DNA from: a virus
IMG/VR virus record: IMGVR_UViG_3300009332_000248
Location: 1-30,347 of that record
Length of the DNA stretch: 30,347 nt
Direction: 5' to 3' (one strand)
Each line of letters opens with the position of its first letter. The stretch's first letter is position 1. The position numbers were made by a program, and so were the translations under genes. Below are positions 6,717-14,300 of this stretch, piece after piece. A model generated the notes under the pieces. That model ran no database searches. It was not told where the DNA came from and was given only the letters and a program-made list of their open reading frames with translations.

Positions 6717-8519
6717 ATGGGATTCGGTTCGAGACTACGTAGAGGACTAGGAGATATTATCTCTGGAGGAAACCAAGTCAATACTGGACGCTTACAAAAC
6801 CAGCACTTGAACGTAAACTCAATCCAATACGCTGCAGCCATGTCACATGAGCAGGGATTCTCCCAGCCTGTGTTTGGAGCAGAACTCTCAACTGTAGGGT
6901 CGTATTCCAGAGAGGGTTATACCTCAAGGACATTCGATACCCCTACAGTCCCTTTTTCTGTTCAATCCTATTACGCAGAGAGAGACGAGGACGTAGCCCT
7001 AGCAGTCAATGATTTATCATCTAAAATTACAGGAGGAGCCCACTACTGGAAATCAGAAATAGAGGCAGTGCAGGACAAAATGTCACAATTCTCCAAAGAC
7101 ATAGACTTTGACTGGATTGACACTATCCTAGTAAAAGAAGTAATTACCTATGGGAATAGTTTTTGGAAACCACGTTTAGGAATTAACAATATCAGAAATA
7201 AAGACGATTTAATGAATATCCCTATTTCATCTGCTGTCCGTATATGGTGGGACAGACAAAGACAACCTTACAAATTTGAATTTAGAGGCTCTGAATATCA
7301 GGGCTACCACAATGCTGCAGACATTATGCACTTTTTGTGGAATCCAATTAACGCCTCAATGTTTGGTACAGGAGTAATGGTAGCATTAACCTCTACTAGA
7401 GACTTTGAGGAAATTACTCCGTCAGGTACAGTGCAAAAGAAACTCCCTAGCCTTATGGATAGGAAATACTCTACTGCCATGACAATGCACCTGACTGAGA
7501 GACGATACACCCCACACAATGTCTACGTCGCACAGAACGCCTCAACTGCTGAACGTTCTCAACTATCCTCAGACCTCGCTAGCCTTGACACTGGAGAGGA
7601 TATTGTTGTGGGAAACAAAGTAGAAGTTCAAGAACTTGGCACAGCAGCACGGGCTTTTGACCCTACAATGTTCACAGATATGGTTCAAGGAGAGATCCTC
7701 AAAGGTCTGCAGACTTTCACAGGTAAGCAGGGACAGGAGGAATCCCATCAATACGCAAACGCTGAGGAATCATCAGCCCAGACAGAGATAGGACTTGCTA
7801 GTTTCCCATTGGCTATAACTAGACAATTACAGAACCAACTATTCCAGCCATGGTATGACGCTACAGGTGGAGCATTAGACAACTCAGTCGATATGTATGG
7901 CTTTGCTGCAGGATATGGCGGAGGTATGGTCGCAGTACCATGGGAGGAGGCAAATCCAGAGATTAGTTTTGGTAGTGAGATTAAAACAGATATTGACTCA
8001 GAACAGCAAATCAAACTATTAGAACTAGCAATACAGACAGGAGCCGTACAGGATCCAGTAGAAATGAGACAATTAATCGAGGACGCAGGACTCAACCTTA
8101 GACAGGAAATGACTGATCAAATGCAGCAGCAGTATAATCCTGCCATGGGAGGTATGCCACAACCACCTCCAATGCCAATGCAGCCAGAGTTTAGCACATA
8201 CGCTGCAGACCAAACACCTAGACCTATGGACAGTGCTGACTATACCTCATCTAACAGAGACTCAGAACCTCAGCAGTCAATGGACGCCAGCCCTGACGTA
8301 ACTAACTCTTATGACCCTCAGCCATCAAATCCACAACTCAACTGGACAGAGACAAAGATAGCAGGACGCTCCAAAGTAGACAAATCACTCCCTGCAAAAC
8401 TGGCAAAACAACCGTCACAAAACCCAGCAAATCTAAAGGATAAGAAAATCCCTAAATTCAAAAATCTCAAGTTATCAGATGTAAACGCATTACTAGACGC
8501 AACTGAAAACTTAGGATAA
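6717..8519 (+). CDS. Portal protein
   Basis: A 600 aa protein with the layout of HK97-type portals: an N-terminal segment ending in TVPFSVQSYYAERDEDVALA, the characteristic entry of the portal core; an alpha/beta core with YGNSFWKPR and ADIMHFLWNP; a helical region with QEESHQYANAEES; then QNQLFQPWYDATGG. The dodecameric portal forms the channel for DNA entry and exit and docks TerL. The C-terminal 130 residues are low-complexity (MGGMPQPPPMPMQPE and Ser/Asp/Gln-rich), probably disordered, and share a 19-nt identity with the scaffold gene. The first metallopeptidase gene begins 1 nt after the stop. Confidence 0.88.
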   Translation: MGFGSRLRRGLGDIISGGNQVNTGRLQNQHLNVNSIQYAAAMSHEQGFSQPVFGAELSTVGSYSREGYTSRTFDTPTVPFSVQSYYAERDEDVALAVNDLSSKITGGAHYWKSEIEAVQDKMSQFSKDIDFDWIDTILVKEVITYGNSFWKPRLGINNIRNKDDLMNIPISSAVRIWWDRQRQPYKFEFRGSEYQGYHNAADIMHFLWNPINASMFGTGVMVALTSTRDFEEITPSGTVQKKLPSLMDRKYSTAMTMHLTERRYTPHNVYVAQNASTAERSQLSSDLASLDTGEDIVVGNKVEVQELGTAARAFDPTMFTDMVQGEILKGLQTFTGKQGQEESHQYANAEESSAQTEIGLASFPLAITRQLQNQLFQPWYDATGGALDNSVDMYGFAAGYGGGMVAVPWEEANPEISFGSEIKTDIDSEQQIKLLELAIQTGAVQDPVEMRQLIEDAGLNLRQEMTDQMQQQYNPAMGGMPQPPPMPMQPEFSTYAADQTPRPMDSADYTSSNRDSEPQQSMDASPDVTNSYDPQPSNPQLNWTETKIAGRSKVDKSLPAKLAKQPSQNPANLKDKKIPKFKNLKLSDVNALLDATENLG

Positions 8520-8520
8520 A

Positions 8521-10188
8521 ATGACCTGTGGCTGTAATAAAACTAAAGAGATTAGCACTAGCAATAGTGTTGATAATCCTCCGCTCAAAATAGAGGGCTT
8601 AGACCTTACTGAGAAAATCGACACATTATATCTAAACACTGACTCTACCAAATTTCCTAATGATGAATTAACCGCAGTAAATGGAGAGCCATATCCTCAC
8701 GAACCACACTTGGACGAATTTGTCCCATGCGACACATATTGCCCAGTGCAGGAGATTTGGCTGCCACGCACTCAGGAAACCTATGATGATTCAAAACACC
8801 CCAGAGCACCTAAAGGGGCTGCAGGCAGTAAGGGAGGACGTTTTATCAAAAAGGGCGAATCTGCCTCCGTTGGCGATTCTGACCGTAAAAATGACTTTGA
8901 TCAGGAAATAGACGCTGAAATAGACAGTTATCAAAAACGCATGAGAACTTTCATAGATTATAACACAAAGCCAGAAATCAAAAATAAAATAATATCTGAG
9001 ACTAAGCGTGACTATGAGTTAGCCCATGGAGAGGGAGTATGGATAGGCAGAGATCAGGAACTATCTAACAAAAACTGGATTGATTACCATAACCAAAAAG
9101 TCACAGATCACGCAGCATGGAGGGCAATAGACACAGAAATCAAGGAGCGAGAGTTTAACGAGGAGGAATGGAATAATAAATCTGCTGCAAACAGAGAGGC
9201 ACTTGACGATATGGAATACCAATACGACAGAAACTTTAGAAAATTAGTAGGAGACGCTATTTTTCTCAGAGGTTCAGAACCTGAAAATATTAAAAATTAC
9301 ATTAAAGACAATACCCCATACACTGCAGATAAGGCAAATGGTAACGACCATTTTTACACAGACGTACCTGAGGAGGAATGGGATAAGGCAATAAAATTAG
9401 TCAAGGAGAGAAATAAACTCACAGGAACTAAGGGACAAATCTCAGGAGATGAGAATGAGTTACGCAGACTGAAATTCGAGCAAAAAGAACTCGAATGGCA
9501 ACAAAAAAACCTAGTTGTATCCAGTATCCCTAGAGCCTCATTTTATGTCGAAAAAGACTCACTACATTCCCACATAGTCCATCAGATCACGTCTCAAGTA
9601 CGTGCTGCAGCACCTCACATGAATGACGGGTCAGGAGTCACACCTAAATTAAAAATAAAAATACACGCTGGGAGGAGTGAGGCTACATTCAAAGTAGGTA
9701 GAACTCTCTACCGCAGAGGTGCCTCATGGAATAAAAATGATGAAACTGTAAATGTTTTCAATGCAAGTGACGACAGGCATAAATCCGTTCAGGGTACAAT
9801 GGCTCACGAACTGGCTCACGGTCAATATGATAACATGATTATAAATGATAAAACAAAAACTGCTATGGGAACTTTCCATGAGGAGGCAGCCAAACTCAGT
9901 AGATCAGTCAAGAAATCTGAGGACATTACTGACTATTTCTCAAAGTATGCAAAGCAGCGTAGATCCGATAAAAAGCAGGGCAAATATCAGAGAGGTTATG
10001 GTAATAATATGGAGACTGAATTATTTGCAGCACTGGCAGAACATCAGATGGACAGGAGAATCGGAGGCAAACCCTTTGACGGAGAGGGTTTTATCCCTAA
10101 GTATGACAGACTCAAAAGAGACTATCCTAAACTGTTAAAATCCTTTGAAACATTACGAGGCATGGAGGGCACACATTTTGGCGAATGA
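8521..10188 (+). CDS. Head-associated zinc metallopeptidase (HELAH), candidate virion cargo
   Basis: A 555 aa protein. It starts with a Cys pair (TCGC). Residues 88-112 carry DSKHPRAPKGAAGSKGGRF, a motif that in many phages precedes effector domains attached to minor head (MuF-type or polyvalent) proteins. The middle is helical and acidic. The C-terminal part has H429ELAH433, the zinc-binding signature of zincin peptidases, with ETELFAALAEH downstream, which could supply the third ligand. It lies between portal and prohead-protease genes, where phages place head-internalised proteins. Likely role (inference): packaged in the head and delivered with DNA, or a maturation protease. The peptidase call is good, the cargo call moderate. 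Confidence 0.7.
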   Translation: MTCGCNKTKEISTSNSVDNPPLKIEGLDLTEKIDTLYLNTDSTKFPNDELTAVNGEPYPHEPHLDEFVPCDTYCPVQEIWLPRTQETYDDSKHPRAPKGAAGSKGGRFIKKGESASVGDSDRKNDFDQEIDAEIDSYQKRMRTFIDYNTKPEIKNKIISETKRDYELAHGEGVWIGRDQELSNKNWIDYHNQKVTDHAAWRAIDTEIKEREFNEEEWNNKSAANREALDDMEYQYDRNFRKLVGDAIFLRGSEPENIKNYIKDNTPYTADKANGNDHFYTDVPEEEWDKAIKLVKERNKLTGTKGQISGDENELRRLKFEQKELEWQQKNLVVSSIPRASFYVEKDSLHSHIVHQITSQVRAAAPHMNDGSGVTPKLKIKIHAGRSEATFKVGRTLYRRGASWNKNDETVNVFNASDDRHKSVQGTMAHELAHGQYDNMIINDKTKTAMGTFHEEAAKLSRSVKKSEDITDYFSKYAKQRRSDKKQGKYQRGYGNNMETELFAALAEHQMDRRIGGKPFDGEGFIPKYDRLKRDYPKLLKSFETLRGMEGTHFGE

Positions 10189-11236
10189 GCAAATATTCCT
10201 CAATGATAAACAACAAGTCGTAGAACCTGAGAACGCTACACAGATGATTAATTATATTTTTGAGAATGATGTTTTAGTAGGAGTAGAGCGATTCTACCCA
10301 GATACAATTCAGGAGGCTCAAGTCTTTGACGAGAACGACAGACAGAGAGTCCCTGCAGGATCTTCAAAGGGCGGAGAATGGGTTAAGGGTTCTGCTGCAG
10401 GAGGATCCAGTGAGGAATCTGGAGAGGAGCAATTATCGCAAACTAAAGTATGGAGACGTAAGCAGGAATACTTTGCAGCAAAACGTCAGGAGTATGCAGC
10501 CTATGATGAGTTAGGCGACGACGTTACAAACAAAGACGAAATCAGAGACACTCCAGAACCTAACGATTACCATAGAGCCACAGCATACAGAGTCTTAGAA
10601 CTATATCCTGAAATGGACGAGGAGCAGATGATAAAAAACGCATGGCTAGTAGACATTGAGAGACGCAAACATCAGAAAAACATGGACGCCTTGGCACCTC
10701 AACTGGAGCAGGCAGTCGCAGGAATAGAGGGAGCAATCGTATTAAACAGAGTTAAGACTAGATTCAAAACATTGGAAAAAATGGGCAGAAAAACAAAATA
10801 TGATAGCCCCTCAAAAATGGGAGATATTTCTGGATACATGATAGTAGTCAATAATTTGGACGACGTAGCCACTGCACGCAATAGGGCAGCCAGTGTGTCT
10901 AATACAGATCCTGATAAAATGGAGGACTTTAACACTGCACCTAAGGACGGCTACAGAGCAATCCATGAGGAGTTAGTAATGGGAGACGGCACCGTCGCAG
11001 AATTACAATTTAAGACAGAAAAACAAAAGAAATGGGCTGATTATTGCCACGACAACACATACAAGCCTGACAAAAATACAGAGACAGGTAGAATCATTTT
11101 AGATAATAAGACAACTTTCAAGGAATACACTGAGGCACACTCTGACTATTATCGAGAGTTAGACCTTGGCAATACTGCAGCCATTCCTCCTCCATGTCCT
11201 GACGTCGTAAGAACTAGCATAGGGTGTATGGAATGA
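10178..11236 (+). CDS. RelA/SpoT-domain (alarmone synthetase-like) protein with cargo motif
   Basis: A 352 aa protein. Residues 58-68 carry VPAGSSKGGEW, the same type of linker motif as the preceding metallopeptidase. The C-terminal half matches the RelA/SpoT nucleotidyltransferase domain: NRVKTRF (190-196), GDISGY (215-220, with D216), DGYRAIHEEL (257-266), then VAELQFKT (273-280, E275 being the catalytic-type glutamate) and WADYCHDNTYK. Such domains pyrophosphorylate GDP/GTP (alarmone synthesis) or, in toxic small synthetases, make (p)ppApp or modify tRNA. In DIxGxR the arginine is replaced by M221, so activity is uncertain. The TTG start is supported by GGAGG eight nt upstream; another TTG at 10145 would lengthen it. 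No HD hydrolase domain is present, as in toxic small synthetases. Confidence 0.75.
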   Translation: MANEQIFLNDKQQVVEPENATQMINYIFENDVLVGVERFYPDTIQEAQVFDENDRQRVPAGSSKGGEWVKGSAAGGSSEESGEEQLSQTKVWRRKQEYFAAKRQEYAAYDELGDDVTNKDEIRDTPEPNDYHRATAYRVLELYPEMDEEQMIKNAWLVDIERRKHQKNMDALAPQLEQAVAGIEGAIVLNRVKTRFKTLEKMGRKTKYDSPSKMGDISGYMIVVNNLDDVATARNRAASVSNTDPDKMEDFNTAPKDGYRAIHEELVMGDGTVAELQFKTEKQKKWADYCHDNTYKPDKNTETGRIILDNKTTFKEYTEAHSDYYRELDLGNTAAIPPPCPDVVRTSIGCME

Positions 11237-12900
11237 GTACGGGACTATTCAAAGCAGCAGAGCAGGAGCGAGAATCATGCACACCTCCAGTAGGCTTTAA
11301 CGTCTGTGAATATGACCCAATGGGAAAAAATGGAGACAACCTAACCGTCTGGAAATGGTTTGAGGACAGACTCTCTGCAGAGGCATGGGCAGATACTCAA
11401 AGGGCTCAAGGTGCCACCATGTACGTATTTGGAGAGGAGACTGAGTTAGATATTACAGAGACTTTGGATAATTACCCACATGATGATCAACACAAAAAGA
11501 ACTACGTAGCCACTGGAGCAAAGGTAGACTCAGAGCCTGCCATGACTAATGAGGAGGGCTGGAGTGGAAACGTAGGGGCTCCTAGAGGGTACGAAAACCA
11601 CGGTAAACAGGATAAAATCCATGATCTGCCACCTCACTACACGCAGGAGACAGAGCACGAATATGCCAAGTATGTACGTTATCCACACAAAGACGATATT
11701 CTCTGTGAGGCTTTTGACGGTAAAATTATTGATTTGAGTATCCCATCTTTTAGACCAATTCCTCCAAGTGAGGACACGCAATTTACCAACACGGCAATAA
11801 ACTGTAAGTGTTACTGGCTAAGAATCGAGCAGCCTCAGCCTATAACCAAAGAAGAACCCAAAGCCCGTGACGAGGTAACTGGCAAATACAAAAAGGAAAA
11901 AGACCCACATGATCCATACAAAGAGATCCAACAGGTAAACACCCCACCTAGTACCGTCTCACAGTTTGGCAAATACACTCGAACTGGAGACGAGGACTGT
12001 GATATTTGCGAATCCTTTGAGGGAAAAATCTATGACTTGGCACAAAAGCAGAGACCTGTCCCACCGTCAGAGGGTAAGGGCTATACCAACGTACACCCAA
12101 ACTGCAAATGCTACTTTGAGCCAGTGGACAATCCTGAGGACGAAACAAAACGCATGGCAGTGCCTACCAAATTAGACGTACTAAATGCCATAGAGAAAAA
12201 GCACGTCCATTCAATCCACAGAAAAATAGGTCAGAGAGCCAAAGCAGGCAAACTTCACACAATATTCCAAGATGGAAAATTATCAAAGAGAACTAGAAAG
12301 ACTAACCCTATGAAAGAAATCAAGGAGACCCTAGTAGAATTACACGGTCAATTTAATTGGTTTACAGATGATTACCTAGCCAAAATTGGAGAGTTAGACA
12401 AATCCATTGGAGGCAAGTTTATCCTAGTCAGAGCCAGTGCAGAGACAATCACAGACCACAGATCCGAGGGAGAACCTTACAGACGATTACTCAAGGGAGA
12501 GGAATTAATGCAATTAACTAGAACAGGTATTGGCAAATCAACTGACATTAATCACTTAGGATTAGACTACAAAGTAGACAGTCAAGTATTAGACGCAGAG
12601 TTTGACCCTATACGCAAGGAATCACAAATGCTAGTCCATCTAAAGGATCCTGAAATTATCCACTTTATTGAAACTGGACAAATTACAGCAGTCTCTATTA
12701 ACGCAGGAGCACCTAGGAGAATGGATACAGAGTGCGATACTGGAGAGTGCTTTGTAGTCCCTACTGGCTTAATCCTTGGAGAGTTGGACGGTATTGCATT
12801 TACATGGGTGGTCTCTGACCCTGCAGGCATAGTCTGGAGAGGCAAATTCATTCCAAAGGCTACAGCAGGCGTTAAGACAACGAAAATAGAAATAATATAA
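11233..12900 (+). CDS. MuF-like double Cys repeat fused to prohead-protease-like domain
   Basis: A 555 aa protein starting in an ATGA overlap with the previous gene. Two copies of a roughly 50-residue unit occur at 147-198 and 247-298, each reading CE(A/S)F(D/E)GKI.DL, RP(I/V)PPSE, TN....NCKCY: the zinc-binding-like C-terminal motif of MuF/SPP1 gp7 minor head proteins. The C-terminal third resembles phage prohead maturation proteases, with H441 (DINHLGLDYKV) and S488 (ITAVSINAG) 47 residues apart, close to the His-Ser spacing in HK97 gp4, and MLVHLKDPEIIHFIETGQ between them. It probably combines minor head and capsid-maturation protease roles. It is the last gene before a convergent minus-strand gene. 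Confidence 0.7.
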   Translation: MSTGLFKAAEQERESCTPPVGFNVCEYDPMGKNGDNLTVWKWFEDRLSAEAWADTQRAQGATMYVFGEETELDITETLDNYPHDDQHKKNYVATGAKVDSEPAMTNEEGWSGNVGAPRGYENHGKQDKIHDLPPHYTQETEHEYAKYVRYPHKDDILCEAFDGKIIDLSIPSFRPIPPSEDTQFTNTAINCKCYWLRIEQPQPITKEEPKARDEVTGKYKKEKDPHDPYKEIQQVNTPPSTVSQFGKYTRTGDEDCDICESFEGKIYDLAQKQRPVPPSEGKGYTNVHPNCKCYFEPVDNPEDETKRMAVPTKLDVLNAIEKKHVHSIHRKIGQRAKAGKLHTIFQDGKLSKRTRKTNPMKEIKETLVELHGQFNWFTDDYLAKIGELDKSIGGKFILVRASAETITDHRSEGEPYRRLLKGEELMQLTRTGIGKSTDINHLGLDYKVDSQVLDAEFDPIRKESQMLVHLKDPEIIHFIETGQITAVSINAGAPRRMDTECDTGECFVVPTGLILGELDGIAFTWVVSDPAGIVWRGKFIPKATAGVKTTKIEII

Positions 12901-12906
12901 AAAAAA
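12899..12906 (-). terminator. Oligo-T terminator for the minus-strand gene
   Basis: A8 on the plus strand reads T8 on the minus strand, directly after the minus-strand stop codon and overlapping the end of the convergent plus-strand stop. Confidence 0.5.
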
Positions 12907-13107
12907 TTAGACTACAAGTAACTCTCTGACGAGTTTCATAGCCTTGACAAATTCTGCGTCTGCTTTTTCCATCTGTCTATTTGCCTCAAAGACAGCACGA
13001 CCCATAGCCTCAATATTATTGACCAAAGGAGCAAACGCTCTGTTTTTTTCCTTGAGTTTGATGAGTTCATCTACCTCAAGTTCTAAATCTTCTTGGATCA
13101 TTTCCAC
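12907..13107 (-). CDS. Small coiled-coil protein, only minus-strand gene
   Basis: A 66 aa highly charged helical protein (LELEVDELIKLKEK, then FEANRQMEKADAEFVKAMKL), probably a coiled coil. Its start, GTG GAA ATG ATC CAA, nearly matches the start of the gene at 2474, and the GTG lies 24 nt from the first A of the TATA-like box on this strand. It is transcribed divergently from the gene at 13164 and converges on the protease gene. Function unknown; small divergent genes at a shared promoter are often regulators. Confidence 0.6.
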   Translation of the reverse strand: MEMIQEDLELEVDELIKLKEKNRAFAPLVNNIEAMGRAVFEANRQMEKADAEFVKAMKLVRELLVV

Positions 13108-13128
13108 TATCTGTAAGTGAATACTTTA

Positions 13129-13143
13129 TTTAAACATTTAAAT
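13129..13143. promoter_or_regulatory. Bidirectional double TATA-like promoter
   Basis: TTTAAACATTTAAAT reads as a valid cassette box on both strands. Rightward, the first A of the second TTTAAA is 24 nt from ATG 13164; leftward, the equivalent A is 24 nt from GTG 13107. Both starts carry NTGGAAATGA. One 15 bp element appears to drive two divergent leaderless genes. Confidence 0.6.
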
Positions 13144-13163
13144 TAAAACAATACGTAACTTAG

Positions 13164-13268
13164 ATGGAAATGAACAAACTACAATATCTAGCAGGGGTTT
13201 TAGGGCTCAACCTCGACAATCCAAATGACGCCCTCGTTATAGGACTTGCAGCAAAAGTCCTCAATTAG
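13164..13268 (+). CDS. 34 aa MEM-start micro-protein
   Basis: Encoded alone between a promoter and a T8 run. It starts ATG GAA ATG AAC and reads MEMNKLQYLAGVLGLNLDNP then DALVIGLAAKVLN, a short hydrophobic and helical peptide. The first ATG is placed at the predicted transcription start; the second ATG (13170) is the alternative. The complete cassette architecture is the main evidence. Function unknown. Confidence 0.5.
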   Translation: MEMNKLQYLAGVLGLNLDNPNDALVIGLAAKVLN

Positions 13269-13276
13269 TTTTTTTT
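13269..13276 (+). terminator. Oligo-T terminator (T8)
   Basis: T8 immediately after TAG. It overlaps the start of the next double TATA-like box, so terminator and promoter are merged. Confidence 0.55.
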
Positions 13277-13288
13277 AAATATTTAAAT
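13274..13288 (+). promoter_or_regulatory. Cassette-type double TATA-like promoter
   Basis: TTTAAATATTTAAAT followed by AACGTATTACCC; the first A of the second TTTAAA is 26 nt before the ATG. Confidence 0.6.
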
Positions 13289-13310
13289 AACGTATTACCC
13301 TACTTGTAGT

Positions 13311-13469
13311 ATGATTCCAAAGAAAGCGATGGAGGCAGGAATATTTCTAGTAAAGAAACTCCTGCAAAACGGAGTCCCCGATGATCAAATCAAGGAGGGC
13401 TTGCGTCTGGCTGGCATGGAGGAGGACGACGTTAATGTCGTCTTTTATCATGGCATGATTGACGCATAA
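13311..13469 (+). CDS. 52 aa hypothetical protein
   Basis: A compact helical protein: AMEAGIFLVKKLLQNG, then DDQIKEGLRLAGMEEDDVN. The pattern helix, turn, 'I..GL..AG....DV' resembles a small three-helix or helix-turn-helix-like domain, so DNA binding is conceivable but not shown. It occupies a complete cassette with its own promoter and T8 terminator. Confidence 0.55.
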   Translation: MIPKKAMEAGIFLVKKLLQNGVPDDQIKEGLRLAGMEEDDVNVVFYHGMIDA

Positions 13470-13477
13470 TTTTTTTT
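13470..13477 (+). terminator. Oligo-T terminator (T8)
   Basis: T8 directly after the TAA stop. Confidence 0.55.
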
Positions 13478-13494
13478 ATGTGACTAATTAACTG

Positions 13495-13509
13495 TTTAAA
13501 CATTTAAGT
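13495..13509 (+). promoter_or_regulatory. Cassette-type double TATA-like promoter
   Basis: TTTAAACATTTAAGT followed by AGGGTATTACCGTAGTAG, close to the downstream sequence of the neighbouring cassette promoters. A TTG lies 24 nt and an ATG 29 nt from the key A. Confidence 0.55.
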
Positions 13510-13534
13510 AGGGTATTACCGTAGTAGAATTGAA

Positions 13535-13705
13535 ATGGACAGAAAACCAATGCACCGTGTCTTTGCCGTGTTTCAAGGCTATCATGTCCCTCTCAGAGAC
13601 AGAGGGGCTATGCTCGAAAAGGGGTTAAACCCTCACGGGTTCGGTGTTGTTCTCGCTGTCCTTATCAGATTTATCAGGCAGGAGGCTGCGGTATGGGGGC
13701 TCTAA
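13535..13705 (+). CDS. 56 aa hypothetical protein
   Basis: A basic N-terminus and a hydrophobic end (GFGVVLAVLIRFI) that could associate with a membrane. First gene of a three-gene cassette. A competing frame from TTG 13530 (32 codons, to 13628) begins at the predicted transcription start, so which frame is used is uncertain. The ATG frame is preferred because it runs on to overlap the next gene. Confidence 0.4.
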   Translation: MDRKPMHRVFAVFQGYHVPLRDRGAMLEKGLNPHGFGVVLAVLIRFIRQEAAVWGL

Positions 13706-13836
13706 TGGATTTCATTGAGGGACTAATCGAATATTTGGAGGACGAGCAAAGACTAGACAATCTCAGTTCAACTCTCCAACTTGACGCATACAAATTCGTG
13801 CTTAAAGAGATTTTAAGAGGAGGTGTTAGAAAATAG
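13693..13836 (+). CDS. 47 aa helical hypothetical protein
   Basis: Reads MGALMDFIEGLIEYLEDEQR, then LSSTLQLDAYKFVLKEILRG: two amphipathic helices. The ATG is supported by GGAGG at 13681-13685 with a 7 nt spacer; a second in-frame ATG at 13705 overlaps the previous stop as TAATG. Its 3' end carries the AGGAGGTG ribosome-binding site of the next gene. Confidence 0.5.
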   Translation: MGALMDFIEGLIEYLEDEQRLDNLSSTLQLDAYKFVLKEILRGGVRK

Positions 13837-14216
13837 CAGAATTAACTGAGCAATTAGTCAAGGACAAATACAAAGTCCTAATGGGATTCTTGAGCAGAAA
13901 TGAGGAGACGGAGGCATTATACAAGGCTGAGGAAAAACTCCACAAAGCCCTAGATAATGCAGCCCGTGAGACCTTACTCCTAAATGGAGACAAGCCAAAA
14001 AAACTAGATGAATTTCAAGAAAAAGGATACTGGGAATTTCCAGACAAATTCTACAGTCAAGGTATCCCATCAGCACTCTATCAACTCTTAGAGTCCTGTG
14101 ACAAAAAAGCAGTAGACTTGGCTGTCCTAGTATACATTACGAATAACTGGGATAGGATACGAAAGTTCAAGAAAGAAATAGACGAGTCAGCAGAACAGAT
14201 CCCAAAGGATCTCTAA
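13833..14216 (+). CDS. Hypothetical helical protein with apparent AUA start
   Basis: From ATG 13881 the product is 111 aa, but the frame stays open upstream and reads AELTEQLVKDKYKVL, which looks like protein. A strong AGGAGGTG lies seven nt before ATA 13833, and ATA overlaps the previous stop as ATAG, the same 4-nt geometry as the ATGA junctions elsewhere. This suggests initiation at AUA, giving 127 aa; the ATG at 13881 has no such site. The protein is helical and charged (ALYKAEEKLHKALDNAARE; then LYQLLESCDKKAVDLAVLVY) with no recognised domain. A substitution or sequencing error in an original ATG is the alternative. Confidence 0.5.
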   Translation: MAELTEQLVKDKYKVLMGFLSRNEETEALYKAEEKLHKALDNAARETLLLNGDKPKKLDEFQEKGYWEFPDKFYSQGIPSALYQLLESCDKKAVDLAVLVYITNNWDRIRKFKKEIDESAEQIPKDL

Positions 14217-14245
14217 TTTTTTTTATACAAATTATTTTTGTATAA
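14217..14245 (+). terminator. T8 run followed by a perfect 9 bp hairpin
   Basis: T8 follows the stop codon. TTATACAAA (14223-14231) and TTTGTATAA (14237-14245) pair around a 5 nt loop. It may serve as terminator or as an operator for the promoter that starts 6 nt later. Part of it (ATTTTTGTATAATA) recurs at 17979-17992. Confidence 0.5.
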
Positions 14246-14250
14246 TACAA

Positions 14251-14264
14251 TTAAATGTTTAAAT
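14251..14264 (+). promoter_or_regulatory. Cassette-type double TATA-like promoter
   Basis: TTAAATGTTTAAAT followed by GGTAAAACC. The expected transcription start is near 14285, which rules out start codons before it and leaves a short leader with a ribosome-binding site for the ATG at 14301. Confidence 0.55.
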
Positions 14265-14300
14265 GGTAAAACCATGTATTTGAAGTATGGAGGTGTTAAA

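Noticed and set aside
7748-8095. Antisense open frame of 115 codons inside the portal gene
   Set aside because: Lies fully opposite a clear portal coding sequence, has low-complexity Ser/Ala/Ile composition and no promoter or ribosome-binding site.
9845-10138. 97-codon plus-strand frame inside the HELAH peptidase gene
   Set aside because: Shadow in another frame of a protein with a clear zinc motif and family-like C-terminus.
13530-13628. Alternative TTG-started frame of 32 codons
   Set aside because: It begins at the predicted transcription start, but it ends inside the longer frame, leaves a gap to the next gene and has no motif. Kept only as an alternative.
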